A stretch of DNA of 44,124 nt from Vibrio aestuarianus (lineage in GTDB: Bacteria > Pseudomonadota > Gammaproteobacteria > Enterobacterales > Vibrionaceae): assembly GCF_012395185.1 (NCBI RefSeq), contig NZ_JAAZTU010000033.1, forward strand, positions 1 to 44,124, written 5' to 3'. Each line of letters begins with the position of its first letter. Positions within the stretch are counted from its first letter, which is position 1. Made by a program: the position numbers and the translations under genes. The notes under the pieces are model-generated. The model was not told where the DNA came from. It made no database searches and was given only the letters and a program-made list of their open reading frames with translations. Shown in pieces: positions 44,107 to 44,124 of this stretch.

Positions 44107-44124
44107 TATCACGGAGTTCACGAT

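Overview
The window reads as a chromosomal segment of a Vibrio species or a close relative in the Vibrionaceae. The evidence is moderate-to-low GC, an ERIC/IRU repeat, a LapA-type adhesin with a dedicated TolC, an NqrM-family protein, the AcnD/PrpF form of the 2-methylcitrate cycle, and a manA locus with fructose-type PTS genes arranged as I remember from Vibrio genomes. I see no rRNA, tRNA, CRISPR array, transposase, integrase or phage gene. The species is not assigned.

Layout. (1) 1-4.0 kb: the N-terminus of a giant surface adhesin on the minus strand, running off the left edge, with a retention module and a TAAG cleavage motif; divergent from it are its likely TolC-type outer membrane channel and an OmpA-like lipid/peptidoglycan-associated protein. 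(2) 4.1-9.1 kb: a DUF2750 protein, an ERIC element, the queuosine precursor genes queE-queC, a Cof-type HAD phosphatase, a NUDIX-PAP2 fusion and a GNAT acetyltransferase. (3) 9.2-18.1 kb: the propionate (2-methylcitrate) operon, in transcription order GntR regulator-prpB-prpC-acnD-prpF-prpE, with a double palindromic operator upstream. (4) 18.4-22.7 kb: an unknown lipoprotein and a TctCBA tripartite tricarboxylate transporter. (5) 22.8-27.1 kb: an RstA/RstB-like two-component system followed by dgkA-eptA, a plausible lipid A phosphoethanolamine module with recycling of its diacylglycerol by-product. (6) 27.2-29.3 kb: a NemA-like old yellow enzyme and a divergent LysR regulator. (7) 29.4-33.3 kb: the mglBAC galactose ABC transporter with a recognisable CRP/GalR-type promoter. 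(8) 33.7-36.2 kb: a compact cluster encoding a NifX/NifB-like cofactor-binding protein, a small NqrM-family Cys-rich membrane protein, a DUF134 regulator, a Cys-rich hotdog thioesterase, a nitroreductase and an ABM-type monooxygenase. (9) 36.3-44.1 kb: a LysR regulator, a MipA/OmpV outer membrane protein, an orphan PTS IIB, an HPr-like/EIIA fusion whose HPr part lacks the phosphorylated histidine, an AraC regulator broken by a one-base frameshift, a complete PTS EIIABC, manA and a small unknown gene.

How they fit together. The operons are mostly ordinary central and accessory metabolism: uptake of galactose, a mannose/fructose-type sugar and a tricarboxylate, propionyl-CoA breakdown, envelope modification and biofilm adhesion. 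The least explained parts are the NifX/NqrM-like/DUF134/thioesterase cluster with a 14-bp palindrome ahead of it, the HPr-dead EIIA protein, the PAP2 domain that has lost its catalytic residues, the frameshifted AraC gene, two mutually exclusive hairpins in the queE leader, and a 17-bp perfect hairpin directly ahead of tctC.
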